Below, piece by piece: positions 62,276-64,000 of a stretch of 64,000 bases of DNA; position 1 is the first letter of the stretch; every line of letters begins with the position of its first letter. The notes under the pieces are model-generated. The model saw only the letters and a list, made by a program, of their open reading frames with translations, ran no database searches and was not told where the DNA came from. Where the stretch lies: positions 1 to 64,000 of the forward strand of contig NZ_CAFK01000304.1 in assembly GCF_000239815.1 (NCBI RefSeq), written 5' to 3'. This DNA comes from Bradyrhizobium sp. STM 3843. Its GTDB lineage: Bacteria > Pseudomonadota > Alphaproteobacteria > Rhizobiales > Xanthobacteraceae. The translations under genes and the position numbers were made by a program.

Positions 62276-63118
62276 TTGAGAGCGCTTGTCATCGGCGCCC
62301 TGGCGTTGACAGTTGCCGGGTGCAGTCATTCGGCGCCACAGCAATCTGCTGCGCCATGCGTCACTCTGAACGGTACGGCCTGTACGCCTGAGCCGGCTGT
62401 TGCCCCGCGCAAGGACGTGGAGGGTCCGCAGCGTCGGTCCGCCACAGTCCATCACGTCCGGTCGGCTCGCCGCCACGTCGCTCGGCACCGGCACCGCTCC
62501 GTAGCAGCCGGCCAGATCAGCCGCACGGCCGATCACGCCAGGCCGCAGGCGGACGCCGTCCAGCCGCCATCCACCCGGGCCGCCACATCGGTTCCCCCCG
62601 CGGCGTCACCGCCGCCAGCGCCGCCACCTCCACCACAGCCGCCGCAGGCTGCACAGTCCATCCCGCCGCGACCGGCCGATCGCGCTGAAACATCTCCAGC
62701 GGGCAGCGCCAATCCAACCAAGATTCAGGAGCAGGTGGCGGTCGCGACCGCGCTTGCCGAGCGCATGACCGCGATCGCGTCGGCAACGGTCCCGCCGCAA
62801 GCCGGAGAGAAGCCGAAAGCACGTCTGGTCGCGGTTGTGATGGCAGGACCGAACGTCAAGTCGATTTCGGAGTTGCGCGGCAAAGTGGTCGCGATTGACG
62901 ATCGCAATGTGGCCTCGAATGGACGGATCACGGCGGCGATCGCCGCGGCTGGCGCGCCGGAGGTGCTTGTGCTGGAAGGCCAGTCAACCGCCATCAGCCG
63001 GCTGATCAGCGGCGAAGTCGCCGCCGCCGTCGTCGCGCTGGTATCGCCGGAGGCTGCGGAGGCATTTCCGAAGATCGCGGGCCTGACGTTGTTTCAGGTG
63101 CCGCTAGCCGCACAGTAA
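62276..63118 (+). CDS. Proline-rich lipoprotein with TAXI-like C-terminal lobe
   Basis: The 280-residue protein starts at TTG (MRALVIGALALTVAGCSHSA) with GGGGG seven bases upstream; the lipobox VAGC marks a lipoprotein. A His/Arg-rich stretch (HHVRSARRHVARHRHRS) and a Pro-rich linker (about 100-150) lead to a C-terminal domain (about 190-278) reading SISELRGKVVAIDDRNVASN, then GQSTAISRLISGEVAAAVVA. This resembles one lobe of TAXI/NMT1-type binding proteins. It probably reaches through the periplasm. Function unknown. An in-frame GTG at 62249 is an alternative start. Confidence 0.65.
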   Translation: MRALVIGALALTVAGCSHSAPQQSAAPCVTLNGTACTPEPAVAPRKDVEGPQRRSATVHHVRSARRHVARHRHRSVAAGQISRTADHARPQADAVQPPSTRAATSVPPAASPPPAPPPPPQPPQAAQSIPPRPADRAETSPAGSANPTKIQEQVAVATALAERMTAIASATVPPQAGEKPKARLVAVVMAGPNVKSISELRGKVVAIDDRNVASNGRITAAIAAAGAPEVLVLEGQSTAISRLISGEVAAAVVALVSPEAAEAFPKIAGLTLFQVPLAAQ

Positions 63119-63124
63119 CCGCAA

Positions 63125-63682
63125 TCAGAATGGTGCGGGCTCGCGTTGGCCTATGCCCGCACTCGCCGGCTGCGGCAATGCAGCTCCTTTGACGGCCTGA
63201 AGGCCCTTGGGGAAGCCGCTGCGGCTGCTGTAGTCGCGTTTGCGCCCGCGCTTCGGGTCGTGCTGCTTGCCGACATCCTGCGCCGCAATGTAGTCGAGCG
63301 CGGTGATGCCGCCGACCATGATCATCGCCACCAGCACATTGCCGGCGCGGCGATTGCTGAAGCGCAGCTCCGAGGCCAGGGTCGCCATGTCGAGCCCGTC
63401 ACCGGCCACGCGGCTCCACATCCCGGCCTTCTTGTCGACCGAGAGCGACATGACCCCGGCAAGCAGTTCGCGTACGCCATAGGCGCGGATCAGGCCTTCA
63501 CGCCCTTCCATGCCGAGCGTGCGGGTGACGCGATGCGGCGCGAACAGCTCGAGCGAGCCAAGCGCGATGCTGAACCAGCCGAGATTGCGCGCCAGCCGGT
63601 CGGCCGAGGTCAGCGAGCTCGGGCCGCTAGAGACAACTTTCGGGTCTCCCTTGGAGCGGACGTAGTTGGACAGATAGAACAT
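63125..63682 (-). CDS. Membrane hypothetical protein
   Basis: This 185-residue protein has about two to three hydrophobic helices: NLGWFSIALGSLELFAPHRV, GVRELLAGVMSL and VLVAMIMVGGITALDYIA. A basic C-terminal tail follows. It resembles small membrane proteins often fused or linked to cyclase/dehydrase (SRPBCC) proteins in Bradyrhizobium; function unknown. It ends six bases from the convergent lipoprotein gene and follows the alcohol dehydrogenase gene on the same strand by 14 bases, so it is likely co-transcribed with it. Confidence 0.6.
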   Translation of the reverse strand: MFYLSNYVRSKGDPKVVSSGPSSLTSADRLARNLGWFSIALGSLELFAPHRVTRTLGMEGREGLIRAYGVRELLAGVMSLSVDKKAGMWSRVAGDGLDMATLASELRFSNRRAGNVLVAMIMVGGITALDYIAAQDVGKQHDPKRGRKRDYSSRSGFPKGLQAVKGAALPQPASAGIGQREPAPF

Positions 63683-63696
63683 GTCGTTGGATTCCC

Positions 63697-64000
63697 TTAC
63701 GGCTTCAGCACGACTTTGACGCAGCTGTCCTGCTTGTCGCGAAAGACGCGGTACATCTCGGGTCCGCGCTCGAGCGGCATGGTGTGCGTGATCACGAAAG
63801 ACGGATCGATCTGGCCGTCCTCGATCCGCTGCAGGAGATCGTCGGTCCAGCGGTTGACGTGAGTCTGGCCGGTCCGGATCGTCAGCCCTTTGTTCATCAG
63901 CATGCCCATTGGGATCTTGTCCGAGAAGCCGCCATAGACGCCGGGGATCGAGATGATGCCGCCGGGACGGCAGACATAGATGGCCTCGCGCAGCGCATGC
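63697..64000 (-). CDS. Zinc-dependent alcohol dehydrogenase, C-terminal part (cut by window edge)
   Basis: The frame runs from the window end to a stop at 63697 and encodes about 100 C-terminal residues. It contains AIYVCRPGGIISIPGVYGGF, GLTIRTGQTHVNRWTDDLLQ and the end EMYRVFRDKQDSCVKVVLKP, typical of the formaldehyde/glutathione-type branch of zinc alcohol dehydrogenases (MDR family). The Rossmann core and zinc ligands lie outside the window. An internal ATG at 63909 should not be taken as the start. Confidence 0.85.
   Translation of the reverse strand, partial: HALREAIYVCRPGGIISIPGVYGGFSDKIPMGMLMNKGLTIRTGQTHVNRWTDDLLQRIEDGQIDPSFVITHTMPLERGPEMYRVFRDKQDSCVKVVLKP

Overview
The window is GC-rich chromosomal DNA of an alphaproteobacterium, most likely Bradyrhizobium or a close relative in the Nitrobacteraceae. 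The evidence is indirect: a glycerol ABC operon in the order known from rhizobia (glpR-glpD-glpSTPQUV), promoters matching the EcfG general-stress consensus, FixK/FNR-type boxes, and many intergenic palindromic repeats of the kind common in Bradyrhizobium and Rhodopseudomonas. I see no rRNA, tRNA, CRISPR array, phage or insertion sequence. Coding density is high and the long antisense reading frames are shadows of real genes.

Layout. 0.2-7.4 kb: CsbD-type stress protein, cupin, VOC-fold protein, MATE exporter, a membrane mannosyltransferase-like GT39 protein, two small envelope proteins and a YcaQ-family winged-helix protein. 7.4-15.3 kb: DUF2809 protein, MFS carrier, an RND efflux pair with its TetR regulator, and a flavin reductase. 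15.6-19.5 kb: a translationally coupled beta-oxidation operon (29-codon leader ORF, thiolase, FadJ-like multifunctional enzyme, acyl-CoA thioesterase). 20.0-20.7 kb: two small hypothetical genes, one behind a perfect EcfG promoter. 20.8-29.6 kb: the glycerol regulon, with a strong operator between glpR and glpD and a terminator after glpV. 29.9-36.3 kb: hypothetical protein, TPR protein, then exbB-exbD-tonB and a TonB-dependent receptor. 36.6-38.3 kb: Old Yellow Enzyme and DUF1993 protein. 38.6-43.1 kb: a ribose-type sugar ABC transporter. 43.3 kb: a small gene of lower GC lying between two copies of one palindromic repeat. 43.7-46.8 kb: a leftward cluster of an unusual TAXI-domain membrane protein, an HlyD-type fusion protein and a DUF3302 protein. 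46.9-49.0 kb: a Gly/Tyr-rich secreted protein behind a FixK-type box, an outer-membrane barrel and a small hypothetical. 49.4-54.8 kb: a leftward peptide ABC transporter operon. 55.3-58.0 kb: a 905-residue protein of about twenty 43-residue TPR-like repeats. 58.0-64.0 kb: lytic transglycosylase, phosphoglucomutase, a secreted hypothetical, a proline-rich lipoprotein, a membrane hypothetical, and the 3' part of a zinc alcohol dehydrogenase cut by the window edge.

How the parts work together. The glycerol operon imports glycerol through GlpSTPQUV and oxidises glycerol-3-phosphate through GlpD, under GlpR; no glycerol kinase is present here. ExbBD-TonB energises the adjacent outer-membrane receptor. 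The beta-oxidation genes form one overlapping transcription unit. The most notable observations are complementary loss of ATPase motifs in GlpS and GlpT, the TAXI/HlyD/DUF3302 cluster, the 20-repeat TPR-like protein, and several well-matched EcfG and FixK-type sites that tie small hypothetical genes to stress or oxygen control. All functional statements come from reading the sequence; no database search was run.
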